Below the pieces are notes generated by a model that was not told the DNA's origin, did no database searches, and was given only the letters and a program-made list of their open reading frames with translations. Both the position numbers and the translations under genes were made by a program. DNA of 64,000 nt from Cryomorpha sp963836915 (lineage in GTDB: Bacteria > Bacteroidota > Bacteroidia > Flavobacteriales_D > Cryomorphaceae). Below, piece by piece: positions 26,746 to 35,970 of this stretch (its first letter is position 1; every line of letters starts with the position of its first letter). The DNA is taken from the NCBI GenBank assembly GCA_963836915.1, contig CAWILH010000002.1:620001-684000 (forward strand), given 5' to 3'.

Positions 26746-27214
26746 AATAGAAGGAGACAAAGTAGATAAGGATGTCCGAATGGCAAAGCATGAGGCTTTT
26801 CTGAGCAAAATAGAAAGCCATATCAAAGAGAATCCGCGGAAAGGAGCAGGCAAATCAGGTAAGAAACGGACTACTGGCAAGGCGCCCGGTGAGAAGGCAG
26901 GAAAATCGGCCAAAGCGAAAGGTGCTACCTACCAGGAAACGTACGGCATGGTCAAAGACGGGTTGAGCATTGAGCAGATTGCTGTAAAGCGATCGCTCAC
27001 TGAAGGCACCATAGAAAGCCATATAGCGCGTGGCATTGGAGAAGGAAAGGTCAACATCTCAAAATTCATGACCGAAGATGACCGCAAGACCATAGCCATG
27101 GCCTTATTGGATAAGGAGAATGAAGGACTCAATGATGTGTTTGCATCCTTCAAAGGAAAATATAGCTATGGCAAAATAAGGATGGTGCAGGCCGCTATCG
27201 CTGAAGAGAACTAA
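26732..27214 (+). CDS. HTH_40-type helix-turn-helix module, likely the C-terminus of the helicase
   Basis: It has 160 aa if read from the TTG at 26732, or starts at the ATG at 26780. A Lys/Gly/Ala-rich linker (about 30-68) precedes a helix-turn-helix segment, TYQETYGMVKDGLSIEQIAV then GTIESHIARGIGEGKV, of the type found at the ends of RecQ- and RecD/PIF1-like helicases. The 14-nt overlap with the helicase and the lack of an independent start context suggest one split gene. Two overlapping genes with coupled translation remain possible. Confidence 0.65.
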   Translation: MQGAEIEGDKVDKDVRMAKHEAFLSKIESHIKENPRKGAGKSGKKRTTGKAPGEKAGKSAKAKGATYQETYGMVKDGLSIEQIAVKRSLTEGTIESHIARGIGEGKVNISKFMTEDDRKTIAMALLDKENEGLNDVFASFKGKYSYGKIRMVQAAIAEEN

Positions 27215-27232
27215 TAGATGCCGCCACCGATC

Positions 27233-27949
27233 CTATTCAAAGGCTCCCGCCACAGCTCCAGCTAACATAAGGCCCACCACTAAACCAACACCAGCTTGAG
27301 AAGCCTTGACCGTATAATAGGACTGTGCATTGGAAAGTGGAAATCGATTGGGCGCTGAACTGGTGGTGTACACATCGGTGGCATAAAAAGGAAAGGTCAA
27401 GGTATAGCTATTGTTGAAGTCTGGGTTATCGGCCAGGTAGAATTCTATTTCTAGCAGGCTCTGGATTTTTTGGTCTAACTCGGTATGATATGCCGTAATC
27501 GCAGTTCGGTTAGCTTCCCGCAAATATTTTGACTCTCCTTTTCGCTTGTCGGACTTACTATATATCACGGGGTATGCCCGGTAGTGCAGCTCCATGACGC
27601 GCCCCGAAGGAATGAAAAGCACCGGGCTGTCACTGCTTTGATTATAATACGAAGACCCCGGTGCGAATGTGGGGAAGAGAAGATCGCGTACCACCATATT
27701 ATTTTTCACAAAAATGGACTTTTCCAGATCGATGTAGATGGGCTCGTCACCGGTATTCTTTATATGGATGACCTGCTGAAAATCTTGCGCCCAAAAGTCA
27801 AAGTCGATGTATACCGAATTATCTTCAAAATAATACCTTGAATTTTGATCATTTACCTGCAGGCTGCTTCCCAATTTTACATATTGATAGGATGTGCAGG
27901 ATGTTAATGTGATGACAAAGAGCGTAATAAGTGAAGATAATTTGGCCAT
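27233..27949 (-). CDS. Lipoprotein of unknown function
   Basis: The product has 238 aa. The lipobox TLTSC places Cys at about 18. A beta-rich domain (about 35-190) contains HIKNTGDEPIYIDLEKSIFV, an immunoglobulin-like strand pattern. The protein ends with a glycine/alanine-rich hydrophobic segment (GLVVGLMLAGAVAGAF) that could be a transmembrane or glycine-zipper helix. I do not recognise the family. A perfect 16-bp palindrome lies 17 nt upstream of its start. Confidence 0.6.
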   Translation of the reverse strand: MAKLSSLITLFVITLTSCTSYQYVKLGSSLQVNDQNSRYYFEDNSVYIDFDFWAQDFQQVIHIKNTGDEPIYIDLEKSIFVKNNMVVRDLLFPTFAPGSSYYNQSSDSPVLFIPSGRVMELHYRAYPVIYSKSDKRKGESKYLREANRTAITAYHTELDQKIQSLLEIEFYLADNPDFNNSYTLTFPFYATDVYTTSSAPNRFPLSNAQSYYTVKASQAGVGLVVGLMLAGAVAGAFE

Positions 27950-27965
27950 GGGTTTATTTTTTTGA

Positions 27966-27981
27966 TTTGGTCATGACCAAA
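27966..27981. promoter_or_regulatory. Perfect 16-bp palindrome, TTTGGTCATGACCAAA
   Basis: The inverted repeat has half-site TTTGGTCA with no spacer. It lies in the divergent gap between the lipoprotein (start 27949) and the small membrane protein (start 28065). The position suits an operator for a dimeric regulator, but no regulator gene is next to it. Confidence 0.5.
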
Positions 27982-28040
27982 CATTGTACCGCTGTAATTG
28001 TAATTAAAGCATCGCCATATTTACAACTTTACCAGAAAGC

Positions 28041-28048
28041 TAACTTTG
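28041..28048 (+). promoter_or_regulatory. Predicted -7 box (TAACTTTG) of the efflux region
   Basis: TAACTTTG matches TAnnTTTG, 16 nt before the ATG at 28065. Confidence 0.5.
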
Positions 28049-28064
28049 AAGAAATTTAAACGCT

Positions 28065-28268
28065 ATGAAAACTAAAATTTTAAGCACCGTCGCAATGCTC
28101 ATTTTCTTGAGCTGCCAAGCTTTTGCTCAAATGCCTACCCACATAGATGCCGGTCAAGAAGAAGATCCGGTAAGGCTTTGGGAGAATCCACAGCTCATTA
28201 TCCCAGTAGTACTTTTTATAGTTGCCATGATCGGGATCGGTATATGGCGCCGTAGGAAGCGTCCTTAA
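28065..28268 (+). CDS. Small exported single-pass membrane protein
   Basis: The product has 67 aa: a signal peptide ending AFAQ (about residue 22), a short exposed segment of about 22 residues, a transmembrane helix (LIIPVVLFIVAMIGIGIW, about 45-62) and a basic tail RRRKRP. This gives a type I topology with a very short periplasmic loop. It is 69 nt upstream of the efflux adaptor gene. It has a good promoter and reads like a real small membrane protein, of unknown function. Confidence 0.65.
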   Translation: MKTKILSTVAMLIFLSCQAFAQMPTHIDAGQEEDPVRLWENPQLIIPVVLFIVAMIGIGIWRRRKRP

Positions 28269-28337
28269 CATACCTTAACCTGCGGGCTAAGTGCAAACCT
28301 TTAAATTCACCACCCTGAACTGAATTCTCATTTACAG

Positions 28338-29693
28338 ATGAAAAGATCTTACTGGATCATTGCGGTCTCGACAGCAATATTGGCACTTATTCTTTATTAC
28401 TCTTTTTCCGCTTCAAGCGCAGAGACAGAAGGTATTCTCGTTCCGGTCAAGTCGGGAGAGTTTGTAGTGGACATTACTACCACCGGCGAGCTTGAAGCAA
28501 AAAACTCAGTAGAAATTCTCGGCCCACAGGGAATTCGAAAGTACAGGATCTGGAACGTGACCATTCAAGAAATCATAGATGAAGGCACCCTGGTCTCCAA
28601 AGGCGACTACGTGGCTTCGCTCGATCCTTCGGAGCTGACCAATAAGCTCAAGGACTCCCAGCTCGAAATGGAAAAAATAGAGTCTCAATTTGTGCAAACC
28701 CGCTTGGACACGACATTGGAAATGCGCAAATCACGTGATGAACTCATCAATCTTGCCTACGCAGTAGATGAGCGCGAGTTGATTCTGGACCAAAGCATTT
28801 ACGAGCCGCCCGCCACCATCAGGCAGGCCGAGATCGATCTGGACAAAGCCAAGCGCGCGCTCGATCAAGCCACGGAGAACTATAAGATCAAGAAAGAACA
28901 AAATATCGCCAAGATGCAAGAAGTAGCGCTAAACCGCCAAAAGGAAATGCGCGAGATGGAAGGCATGCAGGAGCTCATGGAATCGTTTCGGATCATGGCG
29001 CCTGAAGACGGTATGCTCATCTACAAAAAAGATTATAATGGACGCGCCGTAAAGGAAGGTTCGCAGATAAACGCTTGGGATCCTGTAGTGGCCACCCTAC
29101 CCGATCTCTCTGTAATGGTCTCTACCACATTTGTGAATGAAGTAGATATACGCAGGATTAAAAAGGGGCAGCGGGTAGAGATCGGACTGGATGCCTTTCC
29201 AGAAAAAAAATTTTCCGGGAAGGTCACCAAAGTGGCAAATGTTGGCGAACAGCGGCCCAACTCCGATGCCAAAGTATTTAAGGTGACCATCGAAATCAAC
29301 GAAAAGGATGACCTGCTTCGGCCATCTATGACCACCAGCAATAGAATAATAACCCAAAAGATAGATTCGGCACTTTACATCCCATTGGAAGGTCTCTTTA
29401 ATCAAGACGACTCCATCACCTATGTCTATAAGAAGAGCGGGATGAATGTTTCTAAACAAGAGGTGATCCTTGGTGCATCCAATAGAAATGAAGTGGCCAT
29501 CAATGCTGGGCTGGCGATGGGCGACAAAGTTTACATCAGTAAGGTAAGTGGAAGAGATGACGAAGCCGTAGAACTGCTTTCACAGCTTGATGGTAAGCGA
29601 AATAACCCACCAGAACCGGAGCTGAAAGAGCCCGAAGAAAATAAACGCAACGGCGGAAGGCGAAGTGGAATGCCGCAAATGCCGAAACCGTGA
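28338..29693 (+). CDS. Efflux periplasmic adaptor (HlyD/MacA-like membrane fusion protein)
   Basis: The product has 451 aa. An N-terminal anchor helix (about 5-23), a lipoyl/barrel region, a long coiled-coil hairpin (about 100-220) and the second barrel with VSTTFVNEVDIRRIKKGQ and a beta-barrel domain after about 255 fit the membrane-fusion proteins of ABC or RND exporters. The C-terminal 35 residues are Pro/Glu/Lys-rich. It is followed by an FtsX-like permease whose GTG overlaps the stop (GTGA). Confidence 0.88.
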   Translation: MKRSYWIIAVSTAILALILYYSFSASSAETEGILVPVKSGEFVVDITTTGELEAKNSVEILGPQGIRKYRIWNVTIQEIIDEGTLVSKGDYVASLDPSELTNKLKDSQLEMEKIESQFVQTRLDTTLEMRKSRDELINLAYAVDERELILDQSIYEPPATIRQAEIDLDKAKRALDQATENYKIKKEQNIAKMQEVALNRQKEMREMEGMQELMESFRIMAPEDGMLIYKKDYNGRAVKEGSQINAWDPVVATLPDLSVMVSTTFVNEVDIRRIKKGQRVEIGLDAFPEKKFSGKVTKVANVGEQRPNSDAKVFKVTIEINEKDDLLRPSMTTSNRIITQKIDSALYIPLEGLFNQDDSITYVYKKSGMNVSKQEVILGASNRNEVAINAGLAMGDKVYISKVSGRDDEAVELLSQLDGKRNNPPEPELKEPEENKRNGGRRSGMPQMPKP

Positions 29694-31030
29694 TAAACGA
29701 AAGGCTCATTGCCAATTTTAATATTGCACTCGAAGCGCTCATAAGCAATCGGATGCGCTCCTTGCTTACCGCTCTGGGTATCATTTTTGGGGTGGCCGCG
29801 GTAATCGCAATGCTCGCCATAGGCAATGGAACCCAGCAAGAGTTAAATGACCAAATGAAACTGGTGGGTGTGAATAACATCGTAATTGAACCGATCGTAG
29901 AGCAGAAAGAAGAAGTGCTCAGCGAAGAAAAATCCAATCGAGAGAAAGAGAAGTTCTCCCCCGGCCTGCGCCTTGAAGATGTGAAAGCCATAAAAGATGT
30001 GGTGCCTTCGATCCGTAAAATAAGTCCAGAAATTATTATTGACACCTATATTATCAATAACGGTACGCGCCGTTCGGCAAAACTAGTGGGCGTAGAACCT
30101 GTCTATTTTGAGATTTTCAATTTTGCGCTAAGCGAAGGCAAGATGTTCAATAAGAGTCATCTAGATGTGGGTGCTCCAGTCTGCATCATCGGCAAGTCCA
30201 TTAAGAGCCGCTTCTTTCCTACCGAAAATGCGATTGGAAAAAAGCTCAAGGTGGGCTCATCTTGGCTCGAAGTGGTGGGCGTGCTGGAGCAGCGGCTTAT
30301 CAGCGAGCAGAGCCTGAGCAATCTGGGCATCAGGGATTATAATATGGATGTTTATACGCCGCTCCAATCTATATTGGTAAGGTATGAGAACCGCGAGCTG
30401 GTCACAGAAGCGATGATCAGGCTTTCCAATAGCAATGATGAAGAAGATGAAGCCGAGGCTGCCGCCAATGAAAAGAACTACCATCAACTGGATCGGATGG
30501 TAGTGCAGGTAGATGAGACCTCGCTGCTCAATCCTGTGGCCGATGTAATCTCCAGGTTATTGGCGCGCAAGCATTTTGAAGTGGTCGATTACCAAATCGA
30601 AATTCCTGAGCTATTGCTGAAACAGCAAAAACGGAGCAATGAACTCTTTAATTATGTGCTGGGCGCCATAGCAGGAATATCCTTGCTGGTAGGCGGAATC
30701 GGAATTATGAACATTATGTTGGCATCTGTTCTTGAGCGTATTAAGGAGATAGGTCTCCGCCTTTCGCTCGGCGCCAAGAAGACAGATATCGTTCACCAGT
30801 TTATGTTTGAATCCGTACTTATCAGCGTGTCGGGAGGTATAATTGGTATTGTTTTGGGTATTTCACTCGCTTTTGCGGTAAGCCAACTCGCTGGCATAAG
30901 CACGGTGATATCATTCTCTTCCATCCTAGTTTCTTTTGGAGTGGCCGCAGGGATAGGGCTCGTATTTGGAATAACCCCAGCACGGCGTGCAGCACAGCAA
31001 AACCCAATAAATTCACTGCGTTATGAATAA
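29690..31030 (+). CDS. MacB-like ABC exporter permease (FtsX domain), without ATPase
   Basis: The product has 446 aa and starts with GTG, overlapping the adaptor stop. One transmembrane helix at about 25-45, a periplasmic MacB_PCD domain (about 48-280) and three helices after about 320 (FtsX domain, with GGIGIMNIMLASVLERIKEIGLRLSLGA at about 342-369) match MacB permease units. There is no nucleotide-binding domain in the protein nor an ATPase gene in this operon, so it must use one encoded elsewhere or be defective. The acidic run DEEDEAEAAANE at about 250 is a loop. Confidence 0.88.
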   Translation: MINERLIANFNIALEALISNRMRSLLTALGIIFGVAAVIAMLAIGNGTQQELNDQMKLVGVNNIVIEPIVEQKEEVLSEEKSNREKEKFSPGLRLEDVKAIKDVVPSIRKISPEIIIDTYIINNGTRRSAKLVGVEPVYFEIFNFALSEGKMFNKSHLDVGAPVCIIGKSIKSRFFPTENAIGKKLKVGSSWLEVVGVLEQRLISEQSLSNLGIRDYNMDVYTPLQSILVRYENRELVTEAMIRLSNSNDEEDEAEAAANEKNYHQLDRMVVQVDETSLLNPVADVISRLLARKHFEVVDYQIEIPELLLKQQKRSNELFNYVLGAIAGISLLVGGIGIMNIMLASVLERIKEIGLRLSLGAKKTDIVHQFMFESVLISVSGGIIGIVLGISLAFAVSQLAGISTVISFSSILVSFGVAAGIGLVFGITPARRAAQQNPINSLRYE

Positions 31031-32477
31031 TTCATTTGCCGTCCTGATGGCGCTTGTTCTTTTCGGGGTTGATTCATCAGCTCAGCTTTCGGAAGTGCTC
31101 AACCTAGATGGTGTGATCACCATGGCGCGAAATAACTCGCCAGCCGCCAAGCAAGCCGAAACGCGAAAGAAAAACCGCTATTGGCAGTACCGGTTATACC
31201 GCGCTGATTTTAATCCGCAGCTCGCCCTTTCAGGAAATGTTCCGGGCTATAACCGAGATTTTTTCAGCAACCGGCTTGATGATGGTACGATCGTATTTCA
31301 GGGCAGGGAACAAGTGAACTCCAGCTTAAATCTTGGGCTGGTGCAGCCCATTGCGTTCACTGGGGGAAGCGTGAGTATAAACTCAAACCTGAACTACTTC
31401 TCTGACCTACAGCAAGATCTGGATCGGTATAATACGACTGCCGTCAATATCCGGCTCGACCAACCCTTATTTGGCTTCAACCAATTAAAATGGGATAAGC
31501 GCACCGAGCCCCTACGCTATGAAGAGAGCAAGCGGGAATATATAGAAGAGATGGAATTCGTGAGCCGCGAGGCGGTGCGCTATTTCTTCGATTATCTGGA
31601 TGCTCAGATTAATTATCAGATCGCAAATTTCAATCTTTCCAATACCGATACGATTTACAAGATTGAAGATGGACGCTATAATATCGGAACAACTTCAAAG
31701 GATAAATTACTTCAAGTGGAGCTACAATTACTCCGCAGTCAGCAAGATGTGGCACAGGCTCAGCTTGACTTGCAGACATCAAGCCAGCAGCTGCGTGCCT
31801 ATCTGGCCATCAAGAATGTAGATACCCTAGAGCTTGACGTGCCAGCTACCATCCCCGAGTTTGACATCATAGCACTCGATGCCATTCAATATGCCAAGCT
31901 GAACCGGGCAGATTACGTAGCCTTCGAGCGGCGGCGGGTAGAGGCTGAAAGCGAACTTGCCGAAGCCCGCTCCCAACGGTTTCGAACCAATCTATCAGCA
32001 TCGTATGGCCTTAATAAGGCCAGCGATGAGTGGGACGATGCCTATGCCGATCCCAACGAGCAGCAACGCATTGACATTACGCTCTCCGTCCCCATTCTGG
32101 ATTGGGGTCGAAACAAGGCTCGTGTGCAGACGGCTATGGCCAATCAAGAATTGAATGCATACGTGATCGAACAGGATATCCAGAACTTCGAGCAAGAGAT
32201 TATTACCTTGGTAGGCAGGTTTGAACTGCTTAGAAATCAGTTGCGCATTTCTAAAAAGTCAGATGAAGTTGCCGACGAGCGCTATGAGATTGCCCAAAAC
32301 CGATACCTTACGGGAAAGGTCGACATCACCAATTTAAATATTGCCTTGAGTGAGAAGGATGCGGCCAAGCGATCTTATGTAAAGGCTTTACGCGATTTTT
32401 GGATTGCCTACTACGATTTGCGCCGGCTTACGCTGTACGATTTTGCCAATAAGCGACTGCTTTATAAACCGGAATAA
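31023..32477 (+). CDS. TolC family outer membrane efflux protein
   Basis: The product has 484 aa. A signal peptide (ending SSAQ, about residue 21) is followed by two copies of the outer membrane efflux domain, with long coiled-coil helices at about 160-260 and 360-460 and the usual NPQLALSG-type strand region at about 55. It starts 8 nt inside the permease gene and ends the adaptor-permease-TolC operon. It should form the outer-membrane exit duct. Its stop abuts the stop of the convergent gene. Confidence 0.88.
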   Translation: MNNSFAVLMALVLFGVDSSAQLSEVLNLDGVITMARNNSPAAKQAETRKKNRYWQYRLYRADFNPQLALSGNVPGYNRDFFSNRLDDGTIVFQGREQVNSSLNLGLVQPIAFTGGSVSINSNLNYFSDLQQDLDRYNTTAVNIRLDQPLFGFNQLKWDKRTEPLRYEESKREYIEEMEFVSREAVRYFFDYLDAQINYQIANFNLSNTDTIYKIEDGRYNIGTTSKDKLLQVELQLLRSQQDVAQAQLDLQTSSQQLRAYLAIKNVDTLELDVPATIPEFDIIALDAIQYAKLNRADYVAFERRRVEAESELAEARSQRFRTNLSASYGLNKASDEWDDAYADPNEQQRIDITLSVPILDWGRNKARVQTAMANQELNAYVIEQDIQNFEQEIITLVGRFELLRNQLRISKKSDEVADERYEIAQNRYLTGKVDITNLNIALSEKDAAKRSYVKALRDFWIAYYDLRRLTLYDFANKRLLYKPE

Positions 32478-32897
32478 TCAGATTTCGATTTGCTCGGCAC
32501 CCGCCTGCTCCAATCTTTTAAAAATAATGGGATCAACGGCCAGGAAGCGCTCTACTTCTGAATTGCTGCAGAAAACCCCCGACATATGGTGGCTCTTCAT
32601 TTGATCAGCATAGATGGCTCCCATCGCCGCTGCCATAGGTTCAGACACAAGGATGGCTGCTTTGGCCTTTAGTGCATTTTCAGCGGTAGATAATGATGCA
32701 ATTAGCTGGTTCAATTCCGCTATTTTTAACTCCATTTTGCAGCTGCGAAAGTCAATGATCCCATCGAATGTGGGGTCATAGTCCGAATGGTTCCAAATAG
32801 CGGGAAAACTTTCCATAATCTTGGGAATGGTCACGTGGCCTTCAAAGCGCTCAATAAGTGTTTTTAGACCCTTATCGATAAAAAAAGTAATGGTCAT
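32478..32897 (-). CDS. Uncharacterised cytoplasmic protein, possibly STAS/SpoIIAA-like
   Basis: The product has 139 aa from the ATG at 32897. The frame is open to 32948, but a -7 box at 32920-32927 supports the shorter start. An alternating beta/alpha pattern (FDGIIDFRSCKMELKI, then KAAILVSEPMAAAMGAIYADQM) resembles SpoIIAA/STAS-like single-domain proteins seen in Bacteroidota. The match is weak and I give no function. Confidence 0.6.
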   Translation of the reverse strand: MTITFFIDKGLKTLIERFEGHVTIPKIMESFPAIWNHSDYDPTFDGIIDFRSCKMELKIAELNQLIASLSTAENALKAKAAILVSEPMAAAMGAIYADQMKSHHMSGVFCSNSEVERFLAVDPIIFKRLEQAGAEQIEI

Positions 32898-32919
32898 GGA
32901 ATGGTGGTGAATGAACCAG

Positions 32920-32927
32920 CGAAGGTA
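32920..32927 (-). promoter_or_regulatory. Predicted -7 box (TACCTTCG)
   Basis: On the minus strand TACCTTCG is the TAnnTTCG variant, 22 nt before the ATG at 32897; it decides the start of that gene. Confidence 0.4.
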
Positions 32928-33022
32928 GATTATTTTCGATTTTTTCACTTTGTATCACACATTTTTATGCACAGAAGTTTCGCTTTGCTCATACTTCTTA
33001 TATTGCAACCAAATTAACGACC

Positions 33023-33574
33023 ATGAAAAAGTTCTTTAAATGGCTGGGCATCGTCCTGCTTTCCCTCATTGTAATAGCAGTAGTTGGTTTTCAGGTATTG
33101 AAATATAAGACCAAGCAAAAGAGTCCGCAGCAGACCGTGCTTTATGACGAGAATGGCTACGACATAGAAATTTATTATTCCCGGCCGTTCAAGAAAGATC
33201 GCCAGATATTTGGCGGGCTTGTTCCTTACGGTGATGTATGGCGCACGGGAGCCAATGAAGCGACTACATTTAAGACAGGTACAGACTTGATGATAGATGG
33301 ACAGCGGCTGCCCGCTGGCGATTATACCTTGTGGACACTTCCTTCTAAGAACGAATGGAAGGTAATGCTCAATAGCGGCAGCTATGGCTGGGGCGTGGAT
33401 TTTAATCAAAAAGCCTCACGTAAGCCAGATTTGGATGTGGTGGAAGTGACATCGCCTACGCAAAAAAACTTCAAGGTCTTGGAACAGTTCACCATAGAGG
33501 TGGTCGGCAATCCACCTTCCATGCAGATGTCTTGGGACAATGTGAGGGTAGATGTGCCTATCACCAAACCTTAA
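33023..33574 (+). CDS. DUF2911 family membrane-anchored protein
   Basis: The product has 183 aa. An N-terminal helix (about 9-27) anchors it, and the DUF2911 domain spans about 45-180, with YYSRPFKKDRQIFGGLVPYG and VWRTGANEATTF as family signatures and DYTLWTLPSKNEWKVMLN after them. The function of DUF2911 is unknown; the proteins are envelope-located in Bacteroidota and related phyla. It is 20 nt upstream of a DUF6155 gene. Confidence 0.85.
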   Translation: MKKFFKWLGIVLLSLIVIAVVGFQVLKYKTKQKSPQQTVLYDENGYDIEIYYSRPFKKDRQIFGGLVPYGDVWRTGANEATTFKTGTDLMIDGQRLPAGDYTLWTLPSKNEWKVMLNSGSYGWGVDFNQKASRKPDLDVVEVTSPTQKNFKVLEQFTIEVVGNPPSMQMSWDNVRVDVPITKP

Positions 33575-33594
33575 TTTGATAGCTAGCTTCAGAT

Positions 33595-34122
33595 TTGTCA
33601 AAAAGAGAACTTAAAAAATACCTTCAAACACTTACCAAAAAGCAGGCTGTAGAGCAGATAGCAGACCTTTACGACAGATTTAAGGACGTTAAAACCTACT
33701 ACGACTTTGCTTTCAATCCCAATGAAGATAAAATCCTGAACGATTTTTACACACGGATCGAAAAGGAGTATTTTCCACCAAATTATCGCAGATCCCGTGC
33801 GCGCAGATCGGTGGCACAGAAACTCTTAAAGCATTATAAAACCATCGGTGTAGAACCCGCCGTTATTGCTAAGGCGATGCTATTTAACCTAGAAACCTTA
33901 ACACGATACTACCACTCCATACAGAGCTACCACCCTACTTACGCAAAGAGCATCTTAAATTCTTTTTCAGATGCCGTCACCCACGTAGCTTTTTATGGAT
34001 TGGGCCATCTTTTCGCAAGTGAACTCGAAGCGATAATAGCTCGGCTCGTAGAAATGCAGTGGCCTGAAACAACCCTTTTTGAAGATGTTTACTTTGAATC
34101 TGGGCTTAGTACTAAAGGCTGA
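33595..34122 (+). CDS. DUF6155 family protein
   Basis: The product has 175 aa and starts with TTG at 33595. The family pattern is clear: KRELKKYLQTLTKKQAVEQI at the N-terminus, VKTYYDFAFNPNEDKILNDF at about 33-52 and RSVAQKLLKHYKTIGVEP at about 66-83. It is an all-helical cytoplasmic protein of unknown function. It sits between DUF2911 and the App1 phosphatase and may be co-transcribed with both (gaps of 20 and 11 nt). Confidence 0.8.
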   Translation: MSKRELKKYLQTLTKKQAVEQIADLYDRFKDVKTYYDFAFNPNEDKILNDFYTRIEKEYFPPNYRRSRARRSVAQKLLKHYKTIGVEPAVIAKAMLFNLETLTRYYHSIQSYHPTYAKSILNSFSDAVTHVAFYGLGHLFASELEAIIARLVEMQWPETTLFEDVYFESGLSTKG

Positions 34123-34133
34123 ATCGATAGGCT

Positions 34134-35078
34134 ATGGCACGAAAAATTGGAATATGGACCTATCAGGCGGTCGAGTCAAAACAGGGTTGGTTAATAAATG
34201 GTGTTATCGTTTCGGGATTTCCAAAAGCTATCACACCCAGCGATGGGGCGCTGCGTATATTCACTAAAACGATAGGTTCCTATTTTCATAAAAGCCGAAA
34301 CCAAGTAAAGATTGTGGCCGAGCTAAATGGCAAAAGACACCTTTTAGAAACAGATAGGGATGGTAGTTTTCAATTGGAAGCCGGAGCGGCCCAGATTAAA
34401 TCATTGGTTTTTTATGATTCGAACAATGCAGAATTACCCCTATTAAACCAAGGACAACGGCATTATCACGACCGCTGTGCTCAAACCATGGTCATATCGG
34501 ATATCGATGACACGATTCTGGTTTCCCACTCGGCGCGATTTTTTAGCAAGCTCTGGCTCATGCTTTTTAAGCCTTTAAGAAAACGACGGGCAGTCGAAGA
34601 AAGCGAAAAAGCATATCTGACTTTAAAAAATGCAAACATCCCTTTTGCCTATGTGTCTGCCAGCGAATATAATCTCTACGCATTGATCTACGGATTTCTC
34701 AAACTTGGCCAGCTGCCCGAAGGGCAGATTTATCTTCGTCCCTATCAGGCTTGGCAAGAACTGCTTTTCCCGCGAAAGCGGAAGGATTATAAACTGGAAA
34801 AAATCAAGATGCTCTTCCAGCATTTTAAAACCCAGCACTTTGTCCTTTTCGGTGATGATTCGCAGCATGACTTTACTGTATTCGGAGAACTGGCCAAAAT
34901 TTATCCCGAAAGAATTCACAGCGTCTATCTTCGGAAAACGGGATTTTTGAAAGGATCTGCTGCCGATAGGATCTGGCAACTCCCCGATGCTTCCATCCCT
35001 GTGCACTATTATAATTCTTATACCGAAATTAGCACTCATATTCACGAGTTGATCAATGAAAATCCTAGCTATTTATAA
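34134..35078 (+). CDS. App1-like phosphatidate phosphatase (DUF2183)
   Basis: The product has 314 aa. The catalytic HAD motif DxDxT appears as SDIDDTIL (D123, D125, T127), and FVLFGDDSQHD (about 238-248) supplies motif IV acidic residues. An N-terminal beta-domain (about 1-100) precedes it. This is the App1 (actin patch protein 1) phosphatase branch, whose yeast member converts phosphatidic acid to diacylglycerol. The gene overlaps the next one, a diacylglycerol-kinase-like gene, by 23 nt. Confidence 0.85.
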   Translation: MARKIGIWTYQAVESKQGWLINGVIVSGFPKAITPSDGALRIFTKTIGSYFHKSRNQVKIVAELNGKRHLLETDRDGSFQLEAGAAQIKSLVFYDSNNAELPLLNQGQRHYHDRCAQTMVISDIDDTILVSHSARFFSKLWLMLFKPLRKRRAVEESEKAYLTLKNANIPFAYVSASEYNLYALIYGFLKLGQLPEGQIYLRPYQAWQELLFPRKRKDYKLEKIKMLFQHFKTQHFVLFGDDSQHDFTVFGELAKIYPERIHSVYLRKTGFLKGSAADRIWQLPDASIPVHYYNSYTEISTHIHELINENPSYL

Positions 35079-35970
35079 TCCCATCTCAGGCGATACCGAT
35101 AAATCTTTCTTTTTGGAAAATCTGCGCGGGCAAAGCAGTCACTACGGGTTCGAATTGGATATATATGAGACTACTGGCAAGGACGATCTTGCAATGCTCA
35201 AAGCTATAATCAAGAAGTCTGAACCTGAAAGGCTCCTAGCTATGGGCGGTGATGGCACCTTTGCTTTGGCAGCCAGAGCAGCAATGAATTCAGCTTGTAG
35301 CGTAGGTGTTATTCCCTTCGGGTCTTCTAATGGGCTCGCCAAAGAAATCGGCGTTCAATCCGATCCCCTTGAAGCATTAGATGACTTTTTGAAATCGCAT
35401 CTGATCGTTGACATGGACATGATCAGGATCAATGACACTGATTATTGCATCCATTTGGGCGACATCGGGTTGAACGCAAGAATTGTGAAATCTTTTCACG
35501 AAGATGAAAACCGGGGCATGGTAACCTATGCCAAATACCTTGCTCAAGAGATCAAGAATGAAGTGCAGATTGGGTATCGGATAAATTGTGAGAACGGAAT
35601 AGAATCTGGTGAAGCTGCCATGATTGCTTTTGGCAATGGCAGAAAGTTTGGGACAGGGGTTCCCATTAACATGAATGGGAATCCTTTTGATGGCAAATTT
35701 GAACTTATTGTGGTTGAAAAAATTGGACTTGCCACGATCTTAAATGCAGGGATATCTATCGTAAATGATGCTTCCATCGAGAAGAGCATAGATAAGAAGT
35801 GGTCTTTAAAAGAAGCAACAATTCATTTTAGTGAGCCGCAAATGGTACAGGCAGATGGCGAGCTTTTGGGTCAATTTAAGGTAGTGAAACTTGAGATAAT
35901 CGAGAAGGCCTTCCGAGTGGTGACAAATGCCAAAAATCCGTATCTATCCGCCAAAGGTTCAGTAGCTTAA
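35056..35970 (+). CDS. Diacylglycerol kinase / lipid kinase family protein (YegS-like)
   Basis: The product has 304 aa. The DAGK catalytic domain shows MGGDGTFALAARA (about 63-75), the ATP-binding loop, and PFGSSNGLAKEIG (about 91-103). The C-terminal lobe has the usual QADGE motif (about 269-273). It phosphorylates diacylglycerol, or a related lipid such as sphingosine. It is encoded in overlap with an App1 phosphatase that would run the opposite reaction, so the two could form a lipid switch. It is followed by a potassium channel gene with a 1-nt overlap. Confidence 0.88.
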   Translation: MKILAIYNPISGDTDKSFFLENLRGQSSHYGFELDIYETTGKDDLAMLKAIIKKSEPERLLAMGGDGTFALAARAAMNSACSVGVIPFGSSNGLAKEIGVQSDPLEALDDFLKSHLIVDMDMIRINDTDYCIHLGDIGLNARIVKSFHEDENRGMVTYAKYLAQEIKNEVQIGYRINCENGIESGEAAMIAFGNGRKFGTGVPINMNGNPFDGKFELIVVEKIGLATILNAGISIVNDASIEKSIDKKWSLKEATIHFSEPQMVQADGELLGQFKVVKLEIIEKAFRVVTNAKNPYLSAKGSVA

